DNA of 64,000 nt, from NCBI RefSeq assembly GCF_900497805.2, contig NW_020954570.1, forward strand, positions 10,353,730-10,417,729. The letters run 5' to 3'. This stretch comes from Vombatus ursinus (taxonomy: Eukaryota > Chordata > Mammalia > Diprotodontia > Vombatidae). Made by a program: the position numbers and the translations under genes. Under the pieces are notes generated by a model. It saw only the letters and a list, made by a program, of their open reading frames with translations, did not search any database and was not told the DNA's origin. This document shows, piece by piece, positions 21,995 to 34,347 of the stretch (the first letter of the stretch is position 1; each line of letters begins with the position of its first letter).

Positions 21995-24035
21995 TTCCAT
22001 ATGATTTTGATTTCTTCTACTGTTTCTATATTTTATTCAGTTAAGTTACTTAATAATTTATTCTGTTATTCTGAGATTTTTTCATTTTTAAATACTTACG
22101 CATTTCATCTGTGATATCAGTTTTGTCAGAATATAAAAGGGCAAAATAGATTCTAAAATCTTTCATTAATTAATCTAAAATTATTGTGAATTCCATAATG
22201 TTCAAAAAACTGCCTTCTCTATGTATTATCTTTCAAACTATCCACTTGATAACATTTGTAAGAGTTACAGATGTTTTCTACATAAGAAGTAAACAGTTTA
22301 ACCTTAATGAATTAGCATATTTAGTCTTTAATGTTTATGTTCTTGTGTTTCTCTTTATTCTTGCAGGTCAAATTTTCCATTCAATTCTGGTGTTCTCCTT
22401 GAAAATACCCCCAAAGTTCTTTAATTCATTAAATATGCAATTTTTCCATTCAGGATTACACTCAGCTTTGCTGGGTAAGTTATTTTTGGTTGCAAACCCA
22501 GCTCCTTTGCTCTTCAGAAAATAATGTTCTATGCCATTCAGTCTTTTAATGTAGAAGTTGCTAAATCTTGTGTTATCCTGATTGTAGCTTCATGGTATTT
22601 AAATTGTTTCTTTCTCATTGCTTGCAATATTTTCTTCTTAATCAGGGAGATTTGAAACTTAGCTATAATGTTCCCGTGAGTTTTCATCTTGGAATGTCTT
22701 TCAGGTGGTGATCAGTCTTTTGGTTTTTTTTTTTCAATTTCTATTTTACCCTTTAGTTCTAAAAGTTCGGGGCAATTTTTCTTACTAATTTCTTGAAGTA
22801 TACTGTTTAGACTTTTTTGATCAAAACGTTCAGGCAGTCCAATGATTCTTATATTGTCTCTCCTCAATCTCTTCTCCAGGTCAGTTTTTGTTTCTAATGA
22901 GATGTTTCAAATTCTCTCCTATTTTTTTTCTTTCTTTAAATTTTGTTTTGTCATTTCTTGGTGTCTCATGAAGTTATTAGCTTTCCCTTACCCAATTCTA
23001 ATTTTGAAGACTTGTTTTCTTTCATAAGTTTTTGGTTCTCTTTTTCCAATTTGTTGATTTTCTTTTCATAATTTTCTTGATTTTCTTGCATTACTCTTAA
23101 TTTTCCCCAAATTTTCTTCAACATCTCTTACTTGATTTTTAAAGTCCTTCTTTAAGATCTTCCAAGATTTTTTGAGGGGCTTGTGGCCATTTTGCTTTTT
23201 CTTTTGACTTAGAAGTAGCTATTTTAACTTCACTATCTTCTTCAGAATTTGAACCCAGATTTGTACTGTCACCATAGTAGGTATCTATGATGGGGCTCTT
23301 TCTCTTTTACTTGCTCATTTTAGTGGCTTATTTCTTGACTGTTAACTTTGTGCTGTTGTGTTAACTTTGTTAACTAGAGTTAGGCTCTAGTTCTGAGGTG
23401 TGGTGGATTATGTCTCAGACTTTAAGGTTCATTGCTATTATTTTCTGAGCTCCTTCTGGGAGTCTGAACTCTCTGCCCCCAGCTACAACCAGAGACTCTA
23501 GCAACACTGTCGCAGTAAATTCTTTTACTCCCTGTGGCCCCTCCAAGGTGATAAGCTGAAGCTCACCCCTCTTCCCTGTAACCAAAACCAGGGACTCCAT
23601 TCTCCTGCTATTTTCCACAGCCAGCAAGACCATCTCCCATCCCTCTGCAACTACACTTACTGGCATGTGACTGATCCTCCTCACCCAAAGCCACAGTCTG
23701 GGACTACATCTTGTCTCCATGTCTAGTGCCAGCAGAGGGCCCTGAAATCATCCCCCGATTAGCTGTTTGACCCCAACACTGTCCTTGGGACAAAAGGTTC
23801 TGAAGCTGATGCTGCCTACAGGGTTTGTTGTTTGTTGTTTCAGTGGTATCTGCACTTCAACCAGATCTTTACAAATGTCCTCTCAAGTTGTCTTAGGTGG
23901 AAAACTCCTTTACCAAAATTTTAAATTATTTCTGCTACTCAAAGTTCACTTTAAGGCATTGTTTTAAATTGTTTGTAGGAGTATTTGGGAGAGTCAGGTA
24001 ACTTACTGCCTTATTCTACTATCTTCCCAGAATCA
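21995..24035 (-). mobile_element. L1 5' half, older subfamily, antisense
   Basis: The 5' end on the minus strand is near 24,035 (plus-strand 'tattctactatcttcccaga', a variant of the 'ccatcttggctctgcc' start). A 5' UTR follows down to 23,320, then ORF1 from about 23,315 to 22,350 and some downstream sequence. It is clearly more diverged than the copies on either side. The ORF1 N-terminus (MSK start, acidic stretch) and the C-terminal 'tgctgggtaagttatttttg' region are recognisable. Confidence 0.8.
22350..23315 (-). pseudogene. L1 ORF1 relic, older subfamily
   Basis: The minus strand starts MSK at about 23,315, with an acidic segment, a decayed coiled coil (23,200-23,000), the RRM region ('LENKN' and 'RIIGLPERF' type residues near 22,880-22,830) and the C-terminal domain to about 22,350. 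Many stops and frameshifts are present. Confidence 0.75.
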
Positions 24036-24039
24036 CCCT

Positions 24040-24800
24040 ATTTTTCCAGTGTTTTTTAAAATTCCATGTTCATTTAATTTTCTGGGTTTTTTTATTAAAA
24101 CATTTTGCAATTAAAAAAAAATTCTTCAGGATTACTTTGGCTTCACCCCAGAACATTTGGTATGTTCTCTCACTATCTCACTGTCTTTCATAAAATTGCC
24201 TATTATTTCTATGATGTTTTTTATCCATCAATTATTCTAGGACTAAATTATTGTACATTCAATTGATGTTTAAACCTTTTTCAAAGGCCCTTTGTTGAAT
24301 TATATTTTGTTGTACTGTGGTCAGTAGAGCTTGTGTTTAATGTTCATGATTTTCTGCATTTGTCAGGGATTTATGGCCCAATACAATGTAATTTCATTTT
24401 GTTTTTCTAAAGGGGAGGACTATGAAAAGCCAAGAAATAAATATTCTCCTCACTATTCCATTTCAGTAATTATAAAAGTTCTTTCACACCTAACTTTTTA
24501 AAAAAATTCTCTTCAGTTCTAAAACTTTTTCCTCCTTTTTACTGTGATTAGATTTGACTAGATCTTTCAGGTATACATTGAGGTCCCCCACTATTATAGT
24601 TTTACTTTCTATTTCTCCTTGTAATAAGATTAAATTTTCCTTCACAATATTTAGATGCTATGCATTTGGTACACATATAACATATGATGCTATTTGTTTA
24701 TCTTTTATTGTGCCTTTAAGCATAATGTAACTCCTCACCTTATTTTTTTTTTATCATGTCTATTTTTTGCTATTTCCAGGTCTCAAATCACATTTGCAAC
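24040..24800 (-). mobile_element. L1 ORF2 endonuclease-region fragment, antisense
   Basis: Plus-strand phrases such as 'aggtccccctattatag'-like at 24,580 and 'cttcaccccagaacatttgg' near 24,150 are antisense of the L1 ORF2 region after the endonuclease. They match 46,790-47,340 of the longer L1. No frame survives. The right end joins a short doubled word (caccaggaacataa at 24,820 and 24,842) before the next element. Confidence 0.75.
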
Positions 24801-24849
24801 ACCTGTTTTGTTGAGTTCACCAGGAACATAATAGACAATAACACCAGGA

Positions 24850-26420
24850 ACATAATAACAATAATTGTTTCTTTTTGGCTGCTTGTAATGTTTTCTCCTT
24901 GACCTGGGAGCTCTGGAATTTGGCTACAATATTCCTAGGAGTTTTCCTTTGGGGAGGAGATCGGTGGATTCTTTCAATTTCTATTTTGCCCTCTGCTTCT
25001 AAAATCTCAGGGCAGTTTTCTTTGATAATTTCTCGAAAGATGATGTCTAGGCTCTTTTTTTGATCATGGCTTTCAGATAGTCCAATATTTTTTAAATTCT
25101 CTCTCCTGGATCTATTTTCCAGGTCCATTGTTTTTCCAATGAGATACTTCACTTTGTTTGCTAATTTTTCTTTCTTTTGGATTTGTTTTACAGTGTCTTG
25201 ATTTCTCATAAAGTCACTAGCTTCCAATTGCTCTATTCTAATTTTTAAAGAAGTATTTTCTTCAGTAAGCTTTTGGACTTCCTTTTCCATTTGTTCAATT
25301 TTGCTTTTTAGGGGATTCTTCTCTTCATTGGCTTTTTGGACCTCTTTTGCCATTTGGGTTAGGCTATTTTTTAAGGTGTTATTTTCTTCAGTATTTTTTT
25401 AATCTCCTTTAGCATCACTCTCAGTTTTTCCTCTACTTCTCTTACTTGCTTCTCAAAATCCCTTTTGAGTTCTTCCAAGGCCTGTGACTGGTTCATATTT
25501 TTCTTGGAAGTTTTGGATGTAGGAGCTTTGACTTTGTTTTCTTCTTCTGGTTGTATGTTTTGATCTTCTTTGTCACTAAAGTAAGATAATATAGTCTGAC
25601 TCTTTTTGCACTGCTTGCTCATGATCCCAATCAATTACCTGAATTTTAAACTCTTTGTTAGGATAAGAGTCTGTTTCCAATGTGGAGAAGGTACTGTCCC
25701 CAGCTTCGGGGGTTTGTACAGCTGTTTTCAGAGATACTTCTAGGGACCTGAAAAGTGTCAGTTCTTCCAAGGTGCTATGATAAGGGGTGAGGTGTTTCCT
25801 CTCCACTGCCACAAGAAGTTCCACCACACCAGTGCTCCTCCTCACCAGCACTCCTCCTCACTCCAGGACCTCCCGTCATAACTGTGTCCCAGATCCAAGC
25901 GTGGGCAAAGCAAGAGATTCCTGCCTCAGTGCTGGCAAATAGATCCTTGCAATCCCACTCTGATCAGCTACTCGATTCCCCCTCAGTCTGTGGGCTGGAA
26001 GCTCAGGAAACAGACGTGGTCCGCACTCGGGACTTGTGACTGAGACCTAGCTTCTTCTCTCACCGTAGTCACAGTCTTTTCCCACTGATCTTCTAAGTTG
26101 CCTTTGGCTTTCATGGGTAAAGAAGTCTGGAAACCACCACAGTTGCCTGCAATTCAGTCCTCTGAGGCCTGCTCCAGGATCACTGCGGCCTGTGTGCCCA
26201 CGCCAAACCATGCTCTTCTCCCAGCCTGGCACGATATACCATTTCTGATCAGCCATCCAGTTTGTCTTGGGCTGGAAATTTGTTTTACTCTGTTTTTTTG
26301 TGGGTTCTGCTGCTTTACAATTTGTTTAGAGCCATTTTTTATAGGTATTTGGAGGGGTTTGGGGGAGAGCTCTAGCAAGTCACTGCTTTCCTTCTGCCAT
26401 CTTGGCTCCGCCCTCCCTCT
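24850..26420 (-). mobile_element. L1/HAL1-like 5' end with ORF1, antisense
   Basis: It contains the 5' end (about 26,420), a 5' UTR of roughly 800 bp and ORF1 down to the C-terminal domain at 24,857, where it stops. It is the copy closest to the HAL1-like element at 61 kb; 5' UTR and ORF1 align throughout. Whether it derives from L1 or HAL1 cannot be told because everything after ORF1 is missing. The 5' start is doubled (see 26,396-26,437). Confidence 0.82.
24857..25622 (-). pseudogene. L1 ORF1 relic, well preserved
   Basis: From the ATG at 25,622 the protein begins MSKQCKKSQTILSYFSDKED. Then come an acidic linker and the coiled coil ('REVEEKLRVMLKEIKK'), where a frameshift in a T-rich run near 25,395 changes frame. 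The frame continues at 25,353 with 'MAKEVQKANEEK', the RRM start 'LENRSRRENLKNIGLSE' and 'TPRNIVAKFQSSQVKEKTLQ' before the element ends. The C-terminal domain is absent. Confidence 0.88.
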
Positions 26421-26437
26421 GCCATCTTGGCTCTGCC
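26396..26437 (-). repeat. Doubled L1 5' terminus with YY1-like words
   Basis: The plus strand shows gccatcttggctccgccc, a short linker, then gccatcttggctctgccc. On the minus strand this puts two copies of the L1 start ('gagccaagatggcag') in tandem. CAAGATGGC is the YY1-type site known at the start of human L1. It may be a partial 5' duplication or the stub of a second copy. Confidence 0.7.
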
Positions 26438-28917
26438 CTTCATCATTTCTTATAGCACAGTATTGTAATATTCCATTACATTCATATATCACATTCACAA
26501 TTACGATAACTATCTGTGTCTTTCTCTTCATCTTTTCCCCTCATTTATGCTTTTTTTTCTCCTTTTCCTTCCTCACTAATGTTTTGTTTTTGACCACCAC
26601 CTCCCTCAGTCCCACCTCCCTTCTATTAGCCCCCTCCCTTTTCTTTTCCTGGTTCCCTTCTGCTGCCTATAGGGCATGTTAGATTTCTATATCTAACTGA
26701 TTATGTTATTCCCTTCTTAAGCCAAATCTGATGAGAGTAAGGTTCAAACAATGCTCTTCTCCCTCCCTTCTTTCCCTCTGCTGCAATAGGTTTTTGTGTC
26801 TTTCCCTGTAATGTAATTTACCCTTGTCTGCTTCCTCCTTTCCTTTTCTATCAGTAAATTTTCTTAGTTAGATCAGATTAATTCACTTACTTGGATCCAT
26901 TTAACCTACTTGATTAGATTTTTTAATCATTGCATCAAAGTCAATTTATTGCCAACCCCTTTATGTATACCTGTTTTACATGATGTAATAACAATACAGT
27001 TCTCAAGAGTTACAAGTGTCATCTTCCCTTGTAGTGATGTAAACAGTTTGTCCTTATTAATAACATGTTATTTTCTGTCCCATTAACCTTTTTATGTCTC
27101 TCTTGAATCTTGTATTTGAAGATCAAGTTTTCTATTGAGCTCTGATCTTTTTATCAGGAAGGTATGGAAGTCCCCTACTTTGTTGAATATCCATCTGCTC
27201 TCCTGAAAGATCATGCTCATTTTTGCTGGGTAGTTGATCCTTGGTTGTAATCCAAGCTCCTTTGCCTTATGGAATATCATATTCCATGCCCTATGGTCTT
27301 TTAATGTAGAAGCTGCAAGGTTCTGTGGAATCCTTACTGTGGTTCCAGGATATTTAAATTGTTTCTTTCTGACCGCTTGCAGTATTTTCTGTTTGACCTG
27401 GTAATTTTGGAATTTGGCCACTCTATTCCTTGGCATTTTCAATTTGTGATCTTTTTCAGGAGGTGATCAGTGGATTCTTTCTATGGTTATTTTACCCTCA
27501 GGTTCTAGGACCTTAGGGTAGCTTTCCTTTATGTTTTCCTGAAAGATACTGTCCAGGCTCTTTTTTTCATCATGATTTTCAGGTAGGCCAATAATTTTTA
27601 AATTTTCTCTCCTGGATTGATTTCCCAGATCAGTTGTTTTATCAATGAGATTTTACATTTTCATCCATTTTTTTATTCTTTTGTTTCTGTTTGACTGATT
27701 CTTCCTGTCTCATAGAGTCATTAGCTTCCATTTGCTCAATTCTAATTTTTTAATAAATTGTTTCCTTCTATTAGATTTTTGTACCTCCTTCCCCGTTTGG
27801 CCAATTGTATTTTTTAGGGACTTGTTTTCTTCAGTGTACTTTTTTTTTCCAGTTGGCCGATTGTATTGTTTAAGAACCTGTTTTCTACAGTTAATTTTTG
27901 TGCTTCCTTTTCCAAGCTATTGACTCTCTTTTGCATACCACTCATTTCTTTTCCCATTTTTTTCTTCTACCTCTCTCATTTGACTTTAGAATGCTTCCTG
28001 AGCTCTTCTAAGAAGGTTTTTTGGCTTCAGACCAGTTCATATTCCCTTTTGAGGTTCCAGATGTGGGTTTGTTGACAAAATTGTCCTCTTCAGAATTTCT
28101 TTCTTGATCTTCACTTTTCCCATAATAAGGATCTATTGTACGTTTCTTTTTGTTCATGGTGTTTGCTTATTTCCTGGCCTGTAAAGAGATTGGACTCTCC
28201 TGCTGGGGAGCACAGGGCACTGACCCAAGCTTCTTGTGTTGGGAGCCTAGGGCCTCATTGATGGCTTTGTGTGCTGGGGCCTCCAATGTTGGCAGTTGGA
28301 GGCTGTAGAATTCTGGCAGCTTACCTGGTGTTGGGCTGGAAACAACAATACTGGAACTCTAGGGGTAGGATTGGGTAGTGTGGCTCCTCAAGATTTCCTG
28401 CTCACCCAGGCCTTTCCTTCCTATGGCTTTCTTCAGCTCTTTTCAGGTGGATGTTGTAGGGTCTTTATCCACCTGGGGCCCCTTGGAGCACTGCTTCCCT
28501 TAGTTTTGCTGAGGCACTGTGACAGCCAGTTTATGTTGAATGCCGAGGCACCTGTTGGTTTTCTGAGCTGGTTTCCACCAGTTCCCCTGCCCTCAATGAG
28601 GCACTTGAGGTACAGGTGTTGGTGTTTGCCTGCCCTCCCACCTGGGCTTCAAGATGTCCTCCTGGTATGCTGAAGTGGGGTTTTCCACTAGCTTGCTGGG
28701 ATGTCTCCTGTTCTGTACTGCTCCCATTCCCCCCAGGTAAGAGGGGCCTTTCCAGTTGATCTCTCAAGCTACCTGGGCTACTGGACTGCTTTGCCCCATC
28801 TTTTGTCTGGTTCAGCTGTTCCAGGGTTTTTCTTGGGGTGATATTTTCTGGGCTTTCAGGGATTAATAAGGGAGAGTAGGAGAGACTCACCTCTTACTCT
28901 GCTATCTTGGCTTCCAG
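26437..28917 (-). mobile_element. L1 5' half (5' UTR, ORF1, spacer), antisense
   Basis: The 5' end is at about 28,917, the 5' UTR runs down to 28,160, ORF1 to about 27,100 and the ORF1-ORF2 spacer to about 26,490. Only 50 bp at 26,437-26,490 match the L1 3' UTR. The 5' UTR is GC-richer than its surroundings. The 5' end joins, head to head, a plus-strand L1 3' half that begins at 28,920. Confidence 0.82.
27105..28157 (-). pseudogene. L1 ORF1 relic
   Basis: The ATG at about 28,157 begins a MNKKK-type N-terminus. A repetitive coiled coil lies at 27,960-27,730, then RRM remnants, then 'PRNRVAKFQNYQVKQKILQA' at 27,430. The C-terminal domain with 'INYPAKMSMIFQESRWIFNK' is at about 27,240-27,180. 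The coiled coil carries internal near-repeats of a 'cagttggccgattgtattgt' unit (27,795 and 27,850). It is broken by several frameshifts. Confidence 0.82.
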
Positions 28918-28919
28918 AA

Positions 28920-30945
28920 GTGGAAGTAAGAAATTTAGCAAAGTTGCAGGTTATAAAATAAACCCACATAAATCACTGGCATTTTTATATATTATTAACA
29001 AAGCCAAGAAGGAAGAGATAGAAAGAGAAATTCCATTTAAAGTTACTGCAGATAGTATATAAAGCATTTAGGAGTCTACCTGTTGAAGCAAACCCAGGAA
29101 CTGTGTGAACACAATTAGAAAACACTTTTCACACAAATAAAGTCAGATCTAAATAATTGGAAAAACATCAGCTGCTCATGGGTAGGCAGAGCTCATATAA
29201 TAAAAATGACAATTCTACCTAAGCTAATTTACTTATTCAGTTCCATCCCAATCACACTACCAAAAATATTTTATAGAGCTAGAAAAAAATAATAAATTCA
29301 ATTTGGAAGAACAAAAGGTCCAAAATATCAAGGGAACTAATGAAAAGAAATGCTAGGGAAGGTGGCCTAGCCACTCCAGATCTTAAATTGTATTATCAAG
29401 CAGCAATCATCAAAACACTTGGTTCTGGCTAAGAAATAGAATGGTGGATCAGTTGAATAGGTAAAGAATGCAATATATAGTATTTAATGACTATAGTAAT
29501 CTACTATTTGATCACCCCAAAGAACCTAGTTTCTGGGATAAAATCTCATTATTTGACAAAAACTGCTGGGAAAACTGGAAAAGAGCATGACAGAAACTAG
29601 GCATAGACCAACATTTTATACCATTTACCAAAATAAAGTCAAAATGGGGTCATGATTTAGATATAAAGACTGATACTACAAGCAATCTGGAAGAGGAAGG
29701 AATAGACTTATGGAGAACTAAAGAATTTATGACCAAAGAAGAGATAGAGAACATAATGAAAAGCAAAATGGATAATTTTGATTACACAAAATTGAAAAGA
29801 TTTTCACAAACAAAGCCAATGCAACCAAGATTAGGAGAGAGGCAGAAAACTGGGAAAGAATTTTTCCAATCAGTGTCTTTCATAAGGGTCTTATTTCTAA
29901 AATATATAAAGAATTACATCAATTTTATAAGAATACAAGTCATTCCCAAATTGATAAATGGTCAAAATATATGAGTAGGCCATTTTCAGATGAAAAAATT
30001 AAAGCTATCTATAGTCATATGAAAAAATGCTCTAAATCACTATTGATTACAAAAACGCAAAACAGAATTACTCTGAGGTACCTCATCACACCTATCAGAT
30101 TGACTAACATGACAAAACAGGAAAATGATAAATGTTGAAGAAAATGTGGGAAAATTGGAAGACTAAAGCATTGTTGGTGTAGTTGTGAAATGATCCAACC
30201 ATTTTGGAGAGCAATTTGGAACTATGCCCAAAAGGCTATAAAATTGTGCATACCCTTTGACCCAGCAATACCACTGCTAGGTCTGTATCCCGAAGAGATT
30301 ATAAAAATGGGAAAAGGACCCAGATGTACAAAAATATTTATAGCAGATCTTTTTGTGGCAAAAAAGAACTGGAAATTGAGAGGATGCCCATCAATCAGAG
30401 AAGGGCTGAAGAAGTAGTGCTATGTGAATGTAATGGAATACTATTGTGCTATAAACAATGACAAACAATCAGACTTCCGAAAAACATGGAAAGACTTACA
30501 TGAACTGATGCAGAGTGAAATAAGTAGAGGCAAGAAAACACTGTACACAGTAGCAGCCACATTGTGTGATAGACTTGGCTCTTCACAGCAATGCAAGAAT
30601 CTAAGACAACTCCAAAAGAGTCATGATGAAAATTGCTACCTGCAGCTAGAAAAATAACTATGGAGTCTGAATGCATATGGAAGCATACTATTTGCTCTTC
30701 TTTTCCTTTGTTGTTTTGTTTTATTGCTTCATTCTCATAGTTCCCCTCCCTATTTCTAATTATTTTTTTCCATCATGATTAATGTGAAAATATGCTTAAT
30801 ATGAACGTATAAGTGGATCTTATATCAGATATCCTCTCCCCCCATCTTAGGTGGGGGGAGAGGAGTGGGAGGAGGAAAAAATTTAAAACTCAAAATTTTA
30901 TGTAAGTGAATGTTTGAAAACTAAAAATAAATTAATCAATCATCA
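28920..30945 (+). mobile_element. L1 3' half (end of RT to 3' UTR)
   Basis: It begins in the thumb part of ORF2 ('aaagttgcaggttataaaat', protein 'AGYKINPHKSLAFLYIINKA'-like). It runs through 'NAREGGLATPDLKLYYQAAI'-like sequence, the Cys/His tail and the C-terminus ('CTKIFIADLFVAKKNWKLRG' at 30,320-30,380) to an A-rich end near 30,945. Stops and shifts are frequent. It is immediately followed, tail to tail, by a minus-strand L1. Confidence 0.88.
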
Positions 30946-32504
30946 ATAAATCACTCATTCCCTCAAAGTTGATCTTAAAACTATAATGTTGCTAACGTAT
31001 GCAATGTTCTCTATTTTTGCTCATTTCACTCTTCATTTTCATGTTTTTCTAAGATCATTGAGTTCATCATTTCTTATAGCAGAGTAGCATTCAATCACAT
31101 CATATAGTACAACTTGTTCAGCCACTCTGCAATTGAAGGAAATCTTTGCAATGTCCAATCCTTTGCCACCACAAAGAGTTAATATAAACATTTTGGAACA
31201 TATAAGTTATTTTTCTTTCCCCCTAGTCATCTTTGGAAACAGACCTAGTAGTGTTATTGCTGGGTCAAAGGGTATAGGAGGCAATTGAATAACTCTTTAA
31301 GCATAATTCAAGATTGCTTTCCAAAATGGTTGAAATCAATTCATAATTCCAGCAACAATGAACTAGTGTCCCAATTTTCCATACCCCACCAACATTTGTT
31401 GCTTTCCCTTTCAATCATGTGAGCCAATCTGGTAAGTGAAAAATGATATCTTAAGATTATTTTAATTTACATTTCTCTAATCAAGAATGATTTAGAGCAT
31501 TTTTATATGACTATAAATTGCTTTGATTTCTTCATTGGAAAACTGCTTGTTCATATCCTCTGACAATTTACTGATTGGGGACTGACTTGCATTCTTACAG
31601 ATTTCACAAAGTTCTTTATATATTTGAGATATGAGACCTTTAGAAACTGTCTATAAATTCCCCCCCCCCCAATTTTCTGCTTTCCTTCTGATATTGACTA
31701 CATTTCTTTTATTTGTACAAAATCTTTTTAAATTTAATTTATTTGAAATTATCCATTTTATACATAACTGCTCTCTATCTCTTGTTTATTCATAAGTTGT
31801 TCACCTATCCATAAGTCTGCTAAGTATTACATTCCATGTTCTAATATTTTTAATATCTACCTTTGTATCTACATCATCTATTCATTTTGACCTTATCTTG
31901 GTAAATGGTATTAAATATTGGTCTGTTTCCACTTTCTGTCAAACTACTTTCTAGTTTTCCCAACAATTTTTTAACCAAATAGTGAATTCTTATCCCAAAC
32001 TCTTAAGTCTTTACACTTGTCAAATTCAAGGTTATTACATGTATTTGCTACTATACATTGTATATCTATTCTGTTTCATTGATCTACCTTTCTATTTCTT
32101 AGCCAGTACCAGATAATTTTGATAATTGCTGCCTTATAACATAGTTTAAGATCTGGCACTGCTAAATCTCCTTCCTTTACATTTTTTCATGAGTTCCTTT
32201 AATATTATTGACTATTTGTTCTTCCAAATGAATTTTATTCTTTTTTATAATTGAGCAATATAGGTTTTTTTGTAATTTAATCGTGATGGCATTGGATATA
32301 TAAATTAGTTTACGTAAAATTGTCATTTGTATTACATTGTTCTTGCCTACCTGTAAACAATATCTCTCTAATTATTTAAATCTGATTTTATTTGTTTATA
32401 TATTTATTATTACATATTTTATTACATATTATATTATGTATAGTATTATATATCATTGCATACATTATGTTATTGTATGTTGCATTGTTATATAATATAT
32501 TAAC

Positions 32505-32552
<48 letters not shown>
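32505..32552. repeat. (TTA)n microsatellite
   Basis: About 15 TTA/TAT units run from 32,505 to 32,552, giving a poly-Tyr artefact frame. It lies within antisense L1. Confidence 0.95.
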
Positions 32553-32555
<3 letters not shown>

Positions 32556-33113
32556 GTGTTTATATATTTCCTGGATTTGATTTTGCAGGTGAACTTCCAG
32601 ATATTTTATACTATCTAGAGTTCTTTTAAATGGGTTGTCTCTTACTATCTCTTCTTGCAGGGTTTTGTTAGTGATATATAGGAATGCTGATGATTTATGT
32701 GGATTTGTTTTTTATATCCTGATACTTTGCTACAATTATTGTTTCAATTAACTTTTTAGTTGAGTCTTTGGGATTTTCCAAGACTATCATTATAAATTTT
32801 TATTACCTAAATGCTTATTCTAATTATTTCTATTTCTTTTTCTTCTCTTATTGCTATTGCTAGGATTTCTAATACAATACTGAAAAATATTGGTGAGAAT
32901 GGGCATCCTTGTTTCACAGCTGATCTTACTAGGAAGGCTTCTAGTTTATCTTCATTACAAATAACATTTGCTGATGGTGTTAGATAAATGCTTTTTATCA
33001 ATTTAAGAAAAATTCATCTATACCAACAATTTTCAGTGTTCTTCATAGAAATGAATGTTGTACTTTATCATAAGTTTTATCTGCATCTACTGATATTGAT
33101 GAGGTGAAAGGCA

Positions 33114-33640
33114 TGTGTTAAAAAAATTCAGACTCAGGCTGTTTCCAAACCAAGCAAGGGCATTTATTTGGAGTGACAGACTTGGCAGGCTCTTCTTTTT
33201 AAGGAAGATAACAGCAATAGCCAGGATAAGCTAGGGGTTTTTATAGAAGAAACATGCCATGTGAGTAGGGAGATTAGGTAATCAGAGATATGCAGGCACA
33301 GGACAGTAGCTCAGAGTTCTGTGCATATCCTGTTCAGATACATCATCATTTCATTGGTCATCCCATTTGCCCAGAGCAGAGGTGTCCCTTTTAATCTCAT
33401 CACTTCTCACCTCAAGAAATAGGGACCCAAATTCATTTGGGAAAAAGCAAAAGAGGTCTTATTTTCTGGAACTACTTCAGGCTGGAAAGGTGTACAGATT
33501 TTTCCTGCCACACAAGGTCCCAGTGGGTGGTGGAGTTGACAAAAAATGAATGTATGTATTGTCCAAAGGATGGGGGTAGTAGTGGCAGATATGGACCAGT
33601 ATCCACAGTTTGCTCACAACTGTAGGCGAATGGTGTTGTA
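33114..33640 (-). mobile_element. Retroviral fossil B: end of internal region plus 3' LTR (broken)
   Basis: On the minus strand, 33,640-33,403 is the last part of an internal region, ending with a short purine tract. The LTR follows from 33,402 (TGATGAG...) to 33,114, with a TATA-like 'cttctataaaaacccctagc' and an AATAAA signal near its end. About 290 bp of LTR. The internal end carries the same 'cccaaatgaatttgggtcc' motif as fossils A and E, so it is a relative of the same retrovirus group. It is partial and broken, and it interrupts an antisense L1. Confidence 0.72.
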
Positions 33641-34199
33641 ATTTTTAGTTAGCATTTTATTTAGGATTTTTCTATCCATTTTCATTAATGAAATTGATCT
33701 ATAATTTTCTTTTTCTGTTTTTACTCTTCCTGGTTTAGGTATTTAGGTAGTGGGGTCATTTTGGGCACAAACCCAATATGAGCTCTTGGAACAACTTAAA
33801 AAGGAATTAAAAAATCAAAGAAGAGAGATTGAGGAAAAAATAGGAAAAAAATAAAAGCTATGCAAGAAAATTATGAAAAGAAATTTAACCAAATGGAAAA
33901 AGAGATACAAAATCTTAAGGAAGAAAATAACTCCTTGAAAACTAGAATTGGGCAAGAAGAATGGAATAACATTATAAGACATCAATAAATAATAAAACTA
34001 AAAAAAATAAAACTTTATCTGGAACATCTCATTAGAAAAACAACTGTAGAAAAACAATCTCTAGAACAGATTGAAGAGAGCTATTATAAGAATTCTAGGA
34101 CTACCTGAAAGTTACAATCAAAGAAAGAATTTTCATACAATATTATAAAAATTATTAAGGTAAAGTGAGTTGAAATTTTAAAACAAGAAAGTAAAGTAG

Positions 34200-34347
34200 C
34201 TGGGGGGAGCTAGGTGGCACAGTAGATAGAGCACTGACCCTGAGGTCAGGAGGACCTGAATTCAAATCTGGCCTCAGACCAAACACTTGACACTTACTAG
34301 CTGTGTGACCCTGGGCAAGTCACTTAACCCCAATAGCTTAAAAAAAA
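34200..34347 (+). repeat. WSINE1/SINE1-type SINE with 15-bp target duplication
   Basis: Full head, core and A tail are present. The target duplication aagaaagtaaagtag occurs at 34,185-34,199 and 34,348-34,362, inside L1 ORF1. The repeat is perfect. Confidence 0.96.

Larger units (their letters stand above)
30955..33770 (-). mobile_element. L1 ORF2 3' half, antisense, split by a retroviral fossil
   Basis: The minus-strand order is reverse transcriptase (33,770-32,600), thumb and C-terminal region (to about 31,050). The stretch 33,001-32,807 still reads 'SAVKQGCPFSPIFFSIVLEI', the RT palm segment. The 3' UTR is largely missing. A retroviral fossil at 33,114-33,640 interrupts the RT region. A TTA microsatellite has grown at 32,505. 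Confidence 0.85.

Noticed and set aside
26098-26682. 194-codon plus-strand frame
   Set aside because: It runs antisense through an L1 5' UTR and into the spacer of another L1; hydrophobic residues come from T-rich antisense sequence.
32392-32580. Membrane-like 62-codon frame with poly-Tyr
   Set aside because: It translates a (TTA)n microsatellite in antisense L1.
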